Source of the DNA: LMUY01 sp964244655
Lineage (GTDB): Bacteria; Pseudomonadota; Alphaproteobacteria; Acetobacterales; Acetobacteraceae
Reading direction: 5' to 3'
DNA length: 64,000 bases
Assembly (NCBI GenBank): GCA_964244655.1
Contig: CAXTJU010000005.1
Coordinates: forward strand, 17,835-81,834
Numbering within the stretch: position 1 is the stretch's first letter; each line of letters starts with the position of its first letter. Shown here one piece after another: positions 1 through 8,371 of the stretch. Position numbers and translations under genes: made by a program. The notes under the pieces are model-generated. The model had not been told where the DNA came from, searched no databases, and saw only the letters and a program-made list of their open reading frames with translations.

Positions 1-1353
1 GCCTGGGTCCAACGCCAGATCATTGCCCACCATAGTCACTTTAGTCAGTGCGTCCGGCCCGTTGCCGATCAGGGTGGCGCCCTTCACCGGCGACGTCACC
101 CGGCCGTCCTCGATCAGGTAAGCCTCGCTGGCGGAGAACACGAACTTGCCCGAGGTGATATCAACCGAGCCGCCGCCGAAGTTGACCGCATACAGCCCAC
201 GCTTGACGGAGCGGATCATCTCCTGCGGATCGTGCGGGCCGGCCATCATCACCGTATTGGTCATGCGCGGCATCGGCGCGTGGGCGTAGGATTGCCGGCG
301 GCCATTGCCGGTGGGAGCAACCCCCATCAGCCGCGCGTTCAGCCGGTCCTGGATATAGCCGCGCAGGATGCCGTCCTCGATCATCACCATGCGGCCGGAC
401 GGCGTGCCCTCGTCATCGACCGTCAGGCTGCCGCGGCGGTCCGGCATGGTGCCGTCGTCCACCACGGTGACGCCGGGTGCGGCGATACGCTGCCCCAGCA
501 GGCCGGAAAAGGCGGAGGTCTTCTTGCGGTTGAAGTCGCCTTCCAACCCATGCCCAACCGCCTCGTGCAACAGGATGCCAGGCCAGCCGGAGCCCAGCAC
601 CACCGGCATCTCGCCCGCCGGGGCCGGGCGGCTTTCCAGGTTGACCAGGGCCTGGCGCAACGCCTCGTCCACGCCGGCGCGCCAGGTCTCTTCCGTCAGC
701 AACCGTGCGTAGCCGAAACGGCCGCCCGTGCCGTGGCCACCCGTCTCGCGCCGGCCGTCCTGCTCCACCACGACGGAAATGTTCAGCCGCACCAGCGGAC
801 GGATGTCGGCCACCCGGCTGCCATCGCCGCGCATGACCTGCACCGCCTGCCACTCGCCATACATGGTGGCTGAGACTTGCTTGACCCGCGGGTCCTTGGA
901 CCGGGCATACTCGTCGATTTGCGCCAGGATGGCAGTGCGGGCCGCGAAATCCAGCTCGGACAGCGGATTGAGGTCAGCATAAAGCCGCGAGTTGCTGGCG
1001 CGGGGCGCTTCGGACGCCGTACCGCTGCGCCCGCCGCGCACTGCGCCCACCGCGGCCGCCGCCCGGCGCAGCGCCGGCTCGCTCATCTCGCCGGCATGGG
1101 CGTAGCCGGTCTCTTCGCCCAAGATCGCGCGCAACCCGAAGCCGGACCCGCTGTCGAACCCGGCGTGGCGGATGCGGCCATCGTCAAGGGAAATCTGCTC
1201 GCCCTCCCGATACTCCAAGAACAGCTCGCCATCGTCGCAGCCAGCCAACGCCTCAGCGGTGATCGTCTCGGCGGTGGCGCGGTCCAGCGCCGCGTCGTCC
1301 CGCTCGAAGAACAGGCGGTCAGTCGTGGCCAGGGGGGAGAGTGCGGGCGTCAT
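1..1353 (-). CDS. tldD: Metalloprotease TldD, C-terminus cut by the window edge
   Basis: TldD pairs with TldE/PmbA to form a cytosolic zinc protease that degrades unfolded peptides and matures some modified peptides. The frame stays open through base 1, giving 451 residues; the last few dozen are outside the window. The zinc motif HEAVGH (HExxxH) is at about residues 263-268, followed by GLEGD, and the read ends at VGNDLALDPG, a typical TldD C-terminal segment. The ATG lies 29 nt after the ctaA stop on the same strand, so the two may be co-transcribed. A weak GGA precedes it by six bases. No pmbA/tldE partner is visible. Family call is secure. Confidence 0.93.
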   Translation of the reverse strand, partial: MTPALSPLATTDRLFFERDDAALDRATAETITAEALAGCDDGELFLEYREGEQISLDDGRIRHAGFDSGSGFGLRAILGEETGYAHAGEMSEPALRRAAAAVGAVRGGRSGTASEAPRASNSRLYADLNPLSELDFAARTAILAQIDEYARSKDPRVKQVSATMYGEWQAVQVMRGDGSRVADIRPLVRLNISVVVEQDGRRETGGHGTGGRFGYARLLTEETWRAGVDEALRQALVNLESRPAPAGEMPVVLGSGWPGILLHEAVGHGLEGDFNRKKTSAFSGLLGQRIAAPGVTVVDDGTMPDRRGSLTVDDEGTPSGRMVMIEDGILRGYIQDRLNARLMGVAPTGNGRRQSYAHAPMPRMTNTVMMAGPHDPQEMIRSVKRGLYAVNFGGGSVDITSGKFVFSASEAYLIEDGRVTSPVKGATLIGNGPDALTKVTMVGNDLALDPG

Positions 1354-1381
1354 GGCAGGTCCAGTCGCGCAGGAGGGTGGG

Positions 1382-2527
1382 TCAGTGTAGCCGGCGTTCG
1401 AGGTGGTTCGCCACCAGCACCGCCGTCAGCAGCAGCACGGCGACGCCTTGGTGCGCCGTCGCCAGCAATACGGGCACGCCACCGAGCAAAGTCAGCACGC
1501 CGAGACTGTATTGCAGCGCCACGACGCCGCCCATCGCCAGCGCCGCCCGGCGCAGCACCCGCGGCAGCACGGCACGCAGCCCGACGATGACCGTGGCTGT
1601 CAGCAGGGCCGCCGTCGCCGTCGCCAGCAGCCGGTGGTCAAACTGCACCGCCGCCAGGTTCTCTGTCAGGTTGCGCAGGAACGGGTGCAGGTCAGCATAG
1701 TCCGGCGGCAGCAAGCCATCACCCATCAGGGGGAAGCTGTTGTAGATCAGCCCGGCGTGCAGCCCCGCCACGAAGCCGCCTGCCACGATGGTCAGCGGCA
1801 CGAGCGCCGCGCTGGCGCCGAGCAGGCGGCGGAACGCGCGGCTGGTGGTCATGCGCGCAGCGCCGGGCCGCAGCACGCCGAGCGCCGTCCACAGGATGGC
1901 GGCGTACAGCGTCAACGCCAGCGACAGGTGCACGACGAGGCGATAAGCCGACACGGCCGTGCTGTCTGCTGCAAAGCCGGATGCGACCATGAACCAGCCG
2001 ACCGCCCCTTGCAGCCCGCCCAGCACGAAGAACCCGACCAGCCGCAGCCACAACCCGCGCCCCAGCGTGCGGAGCAGCCCGGTCATCAGGGGTGGCAGGC
2101 GCAGCACGACCCCCGCCATCTGCAGCCCGGCGCGAGCGGCCGCGAGGACCCCGAGCACCGCCAGAGGCGCGAACAGCACCACGCCGATCAGCCGACCCCA
2201 GAGCCGGTGGGTCCATTCCAGCCAGAAGATGTGCTTGAACCCGGCGAGCCCGAAACCCTGGTTGACCAGCGCATACTGGGGGATTTCCTGGTAAAGCTTG
2301 TATAGCCGCTGCCACTCGGCGTCCGACCAAGGCGGCAGCGCGCCGGACAGCGGCGCCCACTCCATGATAGACAGTCCGGACCCGGTCAGCCGCGTTGCGC
2401 CGCCGAGCACGATCATCACCAGCAGCATGCCGCAGATCGTGAAAAGCCAGCCCGCCATCACCCGCCGGGTCAGCCGCTCCTCGGGCGTCTCGATCCGTGG
2501 GTAGGCGTTGTCGAGGTCGAACGGCAT
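1382..2527 (-). CDS. ctaA: Haem A synthase (COX15/CtaA type 2)
   Basis: Inner-membrane enzyme that oxidises the C8 methyl of haem O to give haem A for aa3-type cytochrome oxidase. The 381-residue product has about eight hydrophobic segments in two related halves. The expected haem-ligand histidines are visible: H107 in EWTHRLWGR and H200 in the first half, H298 in FDHRLL and H359 in TAHQG in the second. The GATRLTGSGLS loop after the first membrane segment is typical of the family. The ATG has a good purine-rich site (AAGGGAAG). It lies upstream of tldD and diverges from the glycosyltransferase at 2609. No other oxidase assembly genes are in view. Confidence 0.95.
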   Translation of the reverse strand: MPFDLDNAYPRIETPEERLTRRVMAGWLFTICGMLLVMIVLGGATRLTGSGLSIMEWAPLSGALPPWSDAEWQRLYKLYQEIPQYALVNQGFGLAGFKHIFWLEWTHRLWGRLIGVVLFAPLAVLGVLAAARAGLQMAGVVLRLPPLMTGLLRTLGRGLWLRLVGFFVLGGLQGAVGWFMVASGFAADSTAVSAYRLVVHLSLALTLYAAILWTALGVLRPGAARMTTSRAFRRLLGASAALVPLTIVAGGFVAGLHAGLIYNSFPLMGDGLLPPDYADLHPFLRNLTENLAAVQFDHRLLATATAALLTATVIVGLRAVLPRVLRRAALAMGGVVALQYSLGVLTLLGGVPVLLATAHQGVAVLLLTAVLVANHLERRLH

Positions 2528-2608
2528 GACGCACTTCCCTTGCCACGTCTTCAGCTGCGCCCCGGCCGCTTGCCGGAGCGATCATGCGGGTGCTACCGCC
2601 CTGGCCGG

Positions 2609-3331
2609 ATGATCCAGCCCCCGCCCATCCTGTCCGTCGTCGTGCCGGTGCGCAACGAGGGGCCGAATATCGCACCGCTGATCGCGGAGATCGAGGCGGC
2701 GCTGCCAGGTCTGGCTCACGAAATCGTCTATGTGGACGATGGCAGCGATGATGAAACCCCCCAGGTGCTGCGGGACCAGCAGGCCGTGGCGCCGCTGGTC
2801 GTGCGCCGGCACCGGGTCAGCTGCGGGCAGAGTGCGGCCATCGTCACGGGCGTGCGCGCGGCCAGCGGCATGTGGATCGCCACGCTGGACGGGGACGGGC
2901 AGAACGACCCGGCGGACATCCCCGCCCTGCTCGCCCGTGCGCAGGCAGCCACCGGACTGGTGCTGACCGCGGGCCACCGCGTGCACCGCCGGGACACGGC
3001 GGCCAAGCGCCTTGCGTCCCGCCTGGCCAACGCCATCCGGGCCCGGCTGCTGGGCGATGCGACACCGGACACCGGTTGCGGCCTCAAGCTGTTCCGGCGC
3101 GACGCCTTTCTGGAACTGCCGCACTTCGACCACATGCACCGCTACCTGCCGGCGCTGTTCATCCGTGCGGGCGGCCGGGTGGAGTCGGTGCCAGTCAACC
3201 ATCGCCCGCGCACCCGCGGCCGCTCGAACTACGGCACGCTGGACCGTCTGTGGGTCGGCATCTTCGACCTGGCCGGCGTGCTTTGGCTGCAACGCCGCTG
3301 GCGCCGGCCCCTGCTTGAGCCGGTGGAATGA
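2609..3331 (+). CDS. GT2 glycosyltransferase, dolichol/polyprenyl-phosphate sugar synthase-like
   Basis: A 240-residue GT-A fold transferase. From the start PPILSVVVPVRNEGPN come the nucleotide-binding DDGS (about residue 43), the DGDGQNDP acidic motif (about 92) and the GCGLKLFRRDAF acceptor-site region. This order matches DPM1/ArnC-like enzymes that load a sugar onto a polyprenyl phosphate at the membrane. There is no C-terminal membrane anchor; the next gene, overlapping by ATGA, encodes a membrane protein that could provide membrane association (inference). The ATG at 2609 was chosen because homology begins there; upstream in-frame sequence looks non-coding. Donor sugar cannot be told from sequence. 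Confidence 0.85.
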   Translation: MIQPPPILSVVVPVRNEGPNIAPLIAEIEAALPGLAHEIVYVDDGSDDETPQVLRDQQAVAPLVVRRHRVSCGQSAAIVTGVRAASGMWIATLDGDGQNDPADIPALLARAQAATGLVLTAGHRVHRRDTAAKRLASRLANAIRARLLGDATPDTGCGLKLFRRDAFLELPHFDHMHRYLPALFIRAGGRVESVPVNHRPRTRGRSNYGTLDRLWVGIFDLAGVLWLQRRWRRPLLEPVE

Positions 3332-3972
3332 ACGCGACGCTCCGCAGCGGCCGGGTGCTGTGGAAGCCGGCGCTTCTAGCGGCCGGGCTTTTGGCGGCCG
3401 GGCTCGCGTTGCAAAATGGTTGGGGCCGCAGCGTGCTGGACGCCCCGGCGCAGGCCGGCCCGGCAGTGTTCGTGCTGGCCGCGGCGGTCGCCTGCGCCTT
3501 CGGCATGCCGCGCCAGGTGGTGGCCTACGCCGCCGGCCTCGGCTACGGCGTGTGGGCCGGGTGCGCGCTGGCGCTGGCGGCGCAAATAGGTGGCTGCACC
3601 GCCGACTTCCTGTGGGCGCGGCTCGTAGCCCGCGATTGGGCGGTGCGGCGCACCCGGGGACGCCTTGCTCGGCTCGATCGGCAGATTAGCCGTCATCCGT
3701 TCAGCGCCACCCTGACGCTGCGGCTGCTCCCCGTGGGCAGCAACCTGCTGCTGAACCTGCTGGCCGGCGTGTCAGCGGTGGCGGCGGGGCCGTTCCTGCT
3801 GGCCTCGGCGGCCGGCTACGTGCCGCAAACCTTGGTATTCGCCTTGCTGGGCAGCGGCGTGCGGGTAGGCCATACGGCCCAGCTGGGTGTGGCCACGACG
3901 CTGTTCCTGTTGTCCGGCCTGCTCGGGGTGTGGCTGCTGCGCCAAGTGCGGCGGCTGGGTGATCCGCCTTGA
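3328..3972 (+). CDS. TVP38/TMEM64 (VTT/DedA-like) membrane protein
   Basis: A 214-residue polytopic inner-membrane protein with about five hydrophobic helices. The segment GMPRQVVAYAAGLGYGVWAG followed by LRLLPVGSNLLLNLLAGVS fits the VTT domain of TVP38/TMEM64/DedA proteins, a family linked to lipid scrambling or carrier-lipid recycling and membrane homeostasis. Its start overlaps the stop of the upstream polyprenyl-phosphate-type GT2 gene by four bases, so the two are translationally coupled. A lipid-linked sugar flipping role is a reasonable inference but unproven. Confidence 0.75.
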   Translation: MNATLRSGRVLWKPALLAAGLLAAGLALQNGWGRSVLDAPAQAGPAVFVLAAAVACAFGMPRQVVAYAAGLGYGVWAGCALALAAQIGGCTADFLWARLVARDWAVRRTRGRLARLDRQISRHPFSATLTLRLLPVGSNLLLNLLAGVSAVAAGPFLLASAAGYVPQTLVFALLGSGVRVGHTAQLGVATTLFLLSGLLGVWLLRQVRRLGDPP

Positions 3973-3982
3973 ACCGCATGGG

Positions 3983-4204
3983 TCAGGGCTTTGCGACACA
4001 GGAGTACGTCCGGGACGAGGTGAGCGAGGCTGGCCCGACCACGCGGTGGACTTGCCCCTTCGGGCACTGACCGTCATCGACGAGCACGACCTTGCTGTTG
4101 CCAAGTTCTCCCGGCAGGGGCTCGGTTTTGAGCATGTTCGACCCGCCACAGCCGCACAGCAGACCGAGGCCTGCGACAAGCACAGCCAAACGCACCATCT
4201 TCAT
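3983..4204 (-). CDS. Small putative lipoprotein of unknown function
   Basis: A 73-residue protein. Residues 1-19 form a short basic then hydrophobic signal ending LLCGC, which can serve as a lipobox with Cys19 as lipid anchor. The mature part is about 54 residues and carries two further cysteines (GQCPKGQ and YSCVAK) that could form a disulphide in the periplasm. The ATG at 4204 was chosen for its site GGGGAG five bases upstream; in-frame codons further upstream are non-coding in character. It converges with the VTT-protein gene, ten bases away. I do not recognise a named function. Confidence 0.7.
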   Translation of the reverse strand: MKMVRLAVLVAGLGLLCGCGGSNMLKTEPLPGELGNSKVVLVDDGQCPKGQVHRVVGPASLTSSRTYSCVAKP

Positions 4205-4272
4205 CCGCTCCCCCATCTCCGGGGCTAGAGTAGGCATGTTGCGCCAAGCAGCCCAGCCTCGGCAGGCCGGCC

Positions 4273-4644
4273 TTAGCGGAAGGGAGGGCGGGGCGTCATG
4301 GGTGCCTGGCCCGCATTTCCATTGGAGGCGCCCATCTGCGGCGCATTTGTCTGGGCCGCGCCCATTTGCGGCGCATATGTGAAACCGCCGGGCAGGCCGG
4401 GCGCGGGGTCCCCAGCGCTCTGCACCGGCGGGGCAGGGCCTGGCCCACGCAGCAAGTCGCATGTCCAGCGCCATCCGGCGCCGTGCCCCGCAAGCAGGCC
4501 GCCACGGTCATAGCCACAAGTGCAATTGGACCAGGGCTGGCCATCCAGCGCCGGTCCGCAGCGAGGCATCGCCGGCTGCGCCATGGCCGGGGCTGCCAGG
4601 CACAGCCAGGCGGCAAATGCGAGAGTGTGGACTTGAGGCGGCAA
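4273..4644 (-). CDS. Small secreted Cys/Gln-rich protein, function unknown
   Basis: A predicted exported protein of about 123 residues. A hydrophobic stretch ending AAPAMAQ gives a signal peptidase I site. A cysteine-containing core follows (MPRCGPALDGQ, NCTCGYDRGG, WRWTCDLLRG), then a Pro/Gln/Asn tail with APQMGA twice in close succession. No ATG fits; the TTG at 4644 lies just after the stop of the upstream gene (4655) and directly before the signal sequence, so I chose it. A longer start would run into the upstream gene. The predicted signal and the cysteine spacing make it likely real, but no family is recognised. Confidence 0.5.
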   Translation of the reverse strand: MPPQVHTLAFAAWLCLAAPAMAQPAMPRCGPALDGQPWSNCTCGYDRGGLLAGHGAGWRWTCDLLRGPGPAPPVQSAGDPAPGLPGGFTYAPQMGAAQTNAPQMGASNGNAGQAPMTPRPPFR

Positions 4645-4654
4645 GACGGACGGC

Positions 4655-4939
4655 CTAGCGAACTGCCAGATAGCCAAGCAGCAGCCATGCCGGCATGGAC
4701 AGCACCACGCCAAGCGCGATGCCGCGGGCGCTGCCAAGGGCATCCTGGTCCTTTTCGTCTAGGCGCTCCTGCCAATCCTCAGTGGGCTCATCGGGCCATT
4801 GCTTCTGCCAGTCCAACTCGGCGCTGACCTGCCGCAGCAGCGGCACAAGCGCTGGGTCTGCATCGGTGCGGCCTGGCCTGCGCCGGTCCTCCGCGACGAG
4901 TTCTGCGTGGACGTCATTCTGGATCGAAGGGTCAGACAT
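4655..4939 (-). CDS. Small tail-anchored membrane protein, function unknown
   Basis: A 94-residue protein with a charged, Glu/Asp/Trp-rich N-terminal part (WQKQWPDEPTEDWQERLDE) and one C-terminal hydrophobic helix of about 20 residues ending at the last residue, so it is probably anchored by its tail in the inner membrane. The ATG at 4939 is preceded by AAGGAAG at eight bases; a TTG seven codons upstream is less likely. It lies first in a same-strand run of three small genes (4939 to 3983) that may form an operon. No family is recognised. Confidence 0.65.
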   Translation of the reverse strand: MSDPSIQNDVHAELVAEDRRRPGRTDADPALVPLLRQVSAELDWQKQWPDEPTEDWQERLDEKDQDALGSARGIALGVVLSMPAWLLLGYLAVR

Positions 4940-5199
4940 GCCATGGGCTTCCTTGGCCAACTGGCATGACGCTATGGGTGAAACGTAAAAGATCTGTGAA
5001 GCCGGTTTGACCGCGTGGCGGTGGGCGGCTTAGCAGGCATAGAGGACGCCCGGCCTCAATTCAGGCTAAGTGCCTTAGCCGTTGAGATGCAGGTGCACAT
5101 GAGAACTTTGCCCTTACTGCGCATCGGCTAGGCGGCGGCCGTCCCCGTCTCGGCACTCTCCCGCCAGCGGGAGATGAAGGCTGATCATGGCGACGTTCC

Positions 5200-5973
5200 T
5201 CAAATCCCAGCAAACCAGTTGAACCCCTGGCTCTCCCAATACCCTCCCGGATACGTGTTGGTCACCTCGATCGCGGTGATCCATTTCGGGTTCTTGTAGC
5301 CGAGCTTGGTCGCCATGCGCAGCCGCAGCGGGAAGCCGAACGGGTCGGCAATCGTCTCATCGGCGTATTTGGTCGCTAGCAGCGTCTGCGGGTGCAGCGC
5401 GGTCGCCATGTCGATGCTGCTCGGATAGTTGTCGGCTGTCTTGAAGGCGACATACTTGGCCCGCGTGTCCGCTCCCACCCGCTCCAGGAAGCTGCGCAGC
5501 GTGGGGCCGGACCATTGCCCGATGTAATCCCAGCCTTCGACGCAGACGTGGCGGATGACCATGTCCGTCTGCGGCAGGGCGGCGATCTGCTGCACCGTCC
5601 AGGGCCGCTTGTCCGCAATCAGCCCGGACAGCTCCAGCTTCCAGTCCGCCGCGTTCACCGGCTTGAGGTCTTCGATGTCGAAATACGCGTTGAACTTCGG
5701 CGGCTTGAGCACCATCGAGGCGGGATAAGTGGGCGCCAAGTGGGCCGGGTCGAACAGCAAGGCCTGGATCTCGTCGTTGAACGCCGAGATCGCGCGCAAG
5801 CCCTGCTCGACCGCGCCGGACGTGCTCACGTCGCACCCCGTCAGCATCGTCAGCGCGCCGAGCGAGAGGCCGCCGCGGATCAGGCCGCGGCGTTCCAGCG
5901 AGCGGATCAGCGGGCGGTGGTCGTCCAGGACCGCGGGGTTCGGCAGCTCGGCCGGACGGAACGGCGAGCGCAT
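5200..5973 (-). CDS. Periplasmic molybdopterin oxidoreductase, sulfite oxidase/YedY family
   Basis: A 257-residue catalytic subunit with the sulfite-oxidase fold. The N-terminus has twin arginines (SLERRGLIRG) and a hydrophobic stretch ending TMLTGC (Cys47), so it looks like a Tat-exported lipoprotein loaded with cofactor in the cytoplasm. Cys144 in RHVCVEGW is the expected molybdenum ligand, and the C-terminal FGFPLRLRMATKLGYKNPKW stretch fits pterin binding. Its ATG overlaps the cytochrome b561 stop by one base (TAATG). Substrate is unknown; MsrP-like repair or sulfite/thiosulfate chemistry are possibilities. Confidence 0.85.
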   Translation of the reverse strand: MRSPFRPAELPNPAVLDDHRPLIRSLERRGLIRGGLSLGALTMLTGCDVSTSGAVEQGLRAISAFNDEIQALLFDPAHLAPTYPASMVLKPPKFNAYFDIEDLKPVNAADWKLELSGLIADKRPWTVQQIAALPQTDMVIRHVCVEGWDYIGQWSGPTLRSFLERVGADTRAKYVAFKTADNYPSSIDMATALHPQTLLATKYADETIADPFGFPLRLRMATKLGYKNPKWITAIEVTNTYPGGYWESQGFNWFAGI

Positions 5974-6632
5974 TAGCTTGGCCTCCCTTTGGCCAGCCGG
6001 GGGCCGCCGAACAGCATGGCCCACAGCGTGCTCGGCACCAGCAACGAGAGTGCAACGTGGATGGCGAGGAAGCCCACGATCGCCGACATGCCAAGGAAAT
6101 GCACCAGCCGGGCGCCCTGGAAGCCGCCGAGCAGCCCGACCAGGCCGGAGAACTGCACCGGCTTCCAAATCGCTAGGCCGGTGACGACCTGGGACACCCC
6201 AGCCAGGATGACGACGATGTAGAGAATTTTTTGCACCGCATTGTACGTGGTGAGATCGCTGTGATCGACGTGGAAGCGCAGCGTGTCGCGCACCGTCTTG
6301 ATCACGTCGCGGACGCGGATCGGCAGCAGTCGGTCGCGCAGCCGCCCGGTGATGGCGCCGTAGGCCAGGTAGGCCAGCCCGTTGACCATGAGCAGCCACA
6401 TGGCGGCGAAATGCCAGAGCAGGCTTTGCGCCGCCCAGCTTCCCAGCCGGAGCGCATGGCTGAAATGCAGGCCGTTGATGATGACGTCGTCGTCGTAGAT
6501 GCCCCACCCGGACAGGACCATGGCGATCATCGCAACCGCGTTGGTCCAGTGCATGATCCGCACGGGCACCGGATGCATGCGGCGCCCGCTGGGCGCTGCG
6601 ACAGGCGCATTGTCTAAAACATTGGCGCTCAT
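5973..6632 (-). CDS. Cytochrome b561-type membrane electron carrier
   Basis: A 219-residue integral membrane protein with four to five hydrophobic helices. Candidate haem-ligand histidines sit in helices at H28 (RIMHWTNA), H74 (LLWHFAAM), H178 (LVHFLG) and H192 (AIHVAL), the layout of a dihaem b-type subunit. It should pass electrons between the quinone pool and the molybdo-enzyme encoded directly downstream with a one-base overlap. The ATG at 6632 is fixed by a perfect AGGAGG four bases upstream. The PRC-barrel gene lies 32 bases upstream on the same strand. Confidence 0.88.
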   Translation of the reverse strand: MSANVLDNAPVAAPSGRRMHPVPVRIMHWTNAVAMIAMVLSGWGIYDDDVIINGLHFSHALRLGSWAAQSLLWHFAAMWLLMVNGLAYLAYGAITGRLRDRLLPIRVRDVIKTVRDTLRFHVDHSDLTTYNAVQKILYIVVILAGVSQVVTGLAIWKPVQFSGLVGLLGGFQGARLVHFLGMSAIVGFLAIHVALSLLVPSTLWAMLFGGPRLAKGRPS

Positions 6633-6664
6633 GGTGCCTCCTGGAATGAAACGGGATGGCTGCA

Positions 6665-7159
6665 TCAGTGCGAGGGCCGGGCGAGGCCCACGCGGATCGT
6701 GTCGTCCGGCGCGACGGGAACCGACCCGGCGGCGTCGAAGGTCGGGAAACCCCGCAGCTGGGCCGGCGTGAAGCCTACGATCTCCATATCCGCGCCGAGC
6801 AGCGCCATGGCATCGACCGGCACCGCGATCGGCCGGGCGCCGAGGCCGAACAGCCCGCCAAACGCGATCACGACCAGCACGGCCCCGTCGCCGGACCGCA
6901 CGACACGCGCCACGTGCCCCAGCACCGGCTGGCTTTCCACCGGCCGCAGCACCGTCCGGTCGATCAGGTCACCGACGCGCACGGGCTGCGGAAACCGCTG
7001 CGCTGCCTCCATGGCAAGACTTGCGCCCGAGGGCGCCGAGGGTTGCGCCAGTGCCGCACAGCTCAACAGGAGGGCTCCCATGACCGTGCGTACCGATCGC
7101 GCGAAGGGCAGCCACATGTCCAGGCCAGCCCGCCGAGGTCCTGGATGCGGCATGCACAT
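6665..7159 (-). CDS. Exported PRC-barrel domain protein
   Basis: A 164-residue product. The first ~40 residues contain an arginine-rich start and the hydrophobic run VMGALLLSCAALAQP, a signal peptide. The rest is mostly one PRC-barrel domain, from RVGDLIDRTVLRPVESQ to LGADMEIVGFTPAQLRGFP. Known PRC-barrels act in photosynthetic reaction centre subunit H and in RNA processing; exported single-domain versions are poorly understood. The ATG at 7159 has GGGAGG eight bases upstream; an internal ATG at 7117 is an alternative. It leads the operon PRC-barrel, cytochrome b561, molybdo-oxidoreductase, which suggests a periplasmic accessory role (inference). Confidence 0.75.
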   Translation of the reverse strand: MCMPHPGPRRAGLDMWLPFARSVRTVMGALLLSCAALAQPSAPSGASLAMEAAQRFPQPVRVGDLIDRTVLRPVESQPVLGHVARVVRSGDGAVLVVIAFGGLFGLGARPIAVPVDAMALLGADMEIVGFTPAQLRGFPTFDAAGSVPVAPDDTIRVGLARPSH

Positions 7160-7390
7160 GATGGACGCCTCCCTCGTTCGGACTAGCGGACTATTGACGA
7201 CCGGGCGGTCAGGCACTGGAAACAGGCCTGAAGTTGTGCTGGCCTGCAAGACGTTCCGCATCGCCTCAGACCTTAGTGAGTCTGGCTTATCCCGACTATG
7301 GTGGGGTCGTTAACATGCCGACATGGCCCAAACCGGCTGGTCGCAAGAGTAGGTCCGACCATGCCGGATGACATATTGAAGGACGTGCTG

Positions 7391-8371
7391 ATGGCAGGTG
7401 CAGTTCATGTCGGCGACGAGGCCCCGGCCAGCACCGCGGCCCTGGTCGCGGCGGATTGGGGCACCAGCAGCTTGCGCGTGTGGGCGCTATCGGCATCGGG
7501 CGCCGTGCTGGCGGAGCGGCACTCCGACGAAGGAATGTCGCGGCTGCACCCCGGCGAGTTCGAGCCGGTGTTCCGCCGGCACCTGGCCGCACTCGGCCTG
7601 CCGACACAGGCTGCGCCGCAGCCGGTCGTGCTGTGCGGCATGGTGGGGGCGCGGCAGGGCTGGCGTGAAGCTGGCTACGTCGATGCACCGACGCGGCTTG
7701 GGGCGCTCTGCGACCGTGCTTTGGCATTTTCCATGGCGGGGCTCGACGTGCGCATCTTGCCGGGGTTGGCGGACCGGCAGGACGGCCGCAACGACGTGAT
7801 GCGCGGCGAGGAGACCCAGCTGCTCGGCCTGCTGCAGGCCGAGCCGTTGTTCAGCGGCCTGGCGTGCCTGCCAGGGACCCATTCGAAATGGGTGCGGCTG
7901 GACACGGGTGAGATTCTCGGCTTCACCACGGTAATGACGGGTGAGATGTTCGCGGTCCTCGGCCAGCATTCGGTGCTGCGCCACAGCCTGGATGGCGTCG
8001 GGTCAAGCGGCGATCCGGACTCGCCGGCTTTCCTGCAAGGCGTCGCCCAGGGACTCGCCGAACCACAGCGTCTGCTGGCGGCGCTGTTCGGCCTGCGGGC
8101 GGCGAGCCTGCTGCGCGGCGTCACGGGCACCCAAGCGGCGGACAGGCTCTCGGGGCTGCTGATCGGCGCGGAGATCGCCGGTGCTGGCGCGCCGCCGGGC
8201 GCCGCGGTGACCCTGGTGGCAGACGGCAGCCTGGCGGCCTTGTATGCCCGCGCGCTGGGCCTCGCCGGGCACGCTGTCCGGATCGTGGATTCGGGGGCGG
8301 CCGTGCGGCGCGGACTGCTGCTCGCGGCGCAGCTTCTCTGGCCGGTTCTCTGGCCGGCGCGCGCCGCATGA
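7391..8371 (+). CDS. dgoK: 2-dehydro-3-deoxygalactonokinase
   Basis: Phosphorylates 2-keto-3-deoxygalactonate with ATP in the DeLey-Doudoroff galactonate pathway. The 326-residue protein starts with the sugar-kinase phosphate loop AADWGTSSLRVW, contains VVLCGMVGARQGW and CLPGTHSKWV typical of DgoK, and ends with the ATP-site region VADGSLAALYARAL. The ATG at 7391 has AAGGA seven bases upstream; an ATG at 7361 is a possible longer start. The stop overlaps the dgoA start by four bases, so kinase and aldolase are coupled. It diverges from the PRC-barrel gene across about 230 bp that should hold both promoters. Confidence 0.92.
   Translation: MAGAVHVGDEAPASTAALVAADWGTSSLRVWALSASGAVLAERHSDEGMSRLHPGEFEPVFRRHLAALGLPTQAAPQPVVLCGMVGARQGWREAGYVDAPTRLGALCDRALAFSMAGLDVRILPGLADRQDGRNDVMRGEETQLLGLLQAEPLFSGLACLPGTHSKWVRLDTGEILGFTTVMTGEMFAVLGQHSVLRHSLDGVGSSGDPDSPAFLQGVAQGLAEPQRLLAALFGLRAASLLRGVTGTQAADRLSGLLIGAEIAGAGAPPGAAVTLVADGSLAALYARALGLAGHAVRIVDSGAAVRRGLLLAAQLLWPVLWPARAA

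Noticed and set aside
4273..4743. Longer version of the small secreted protein starting at 4743
   Set aside because: It would overlap the upstream gene by about 90 bases and place a Cys-rich segment before the signal peptide; the TTG at 4644 fits better.
5158..5173. CTCCCG-CCAG-CGGGAG hairpin downstream of the molybdo-oxidoreductase
   Set aside because: Stem is only six bases, no T-run follows and it lies 27 bases beyond the gene end; too weak to call a terminator.
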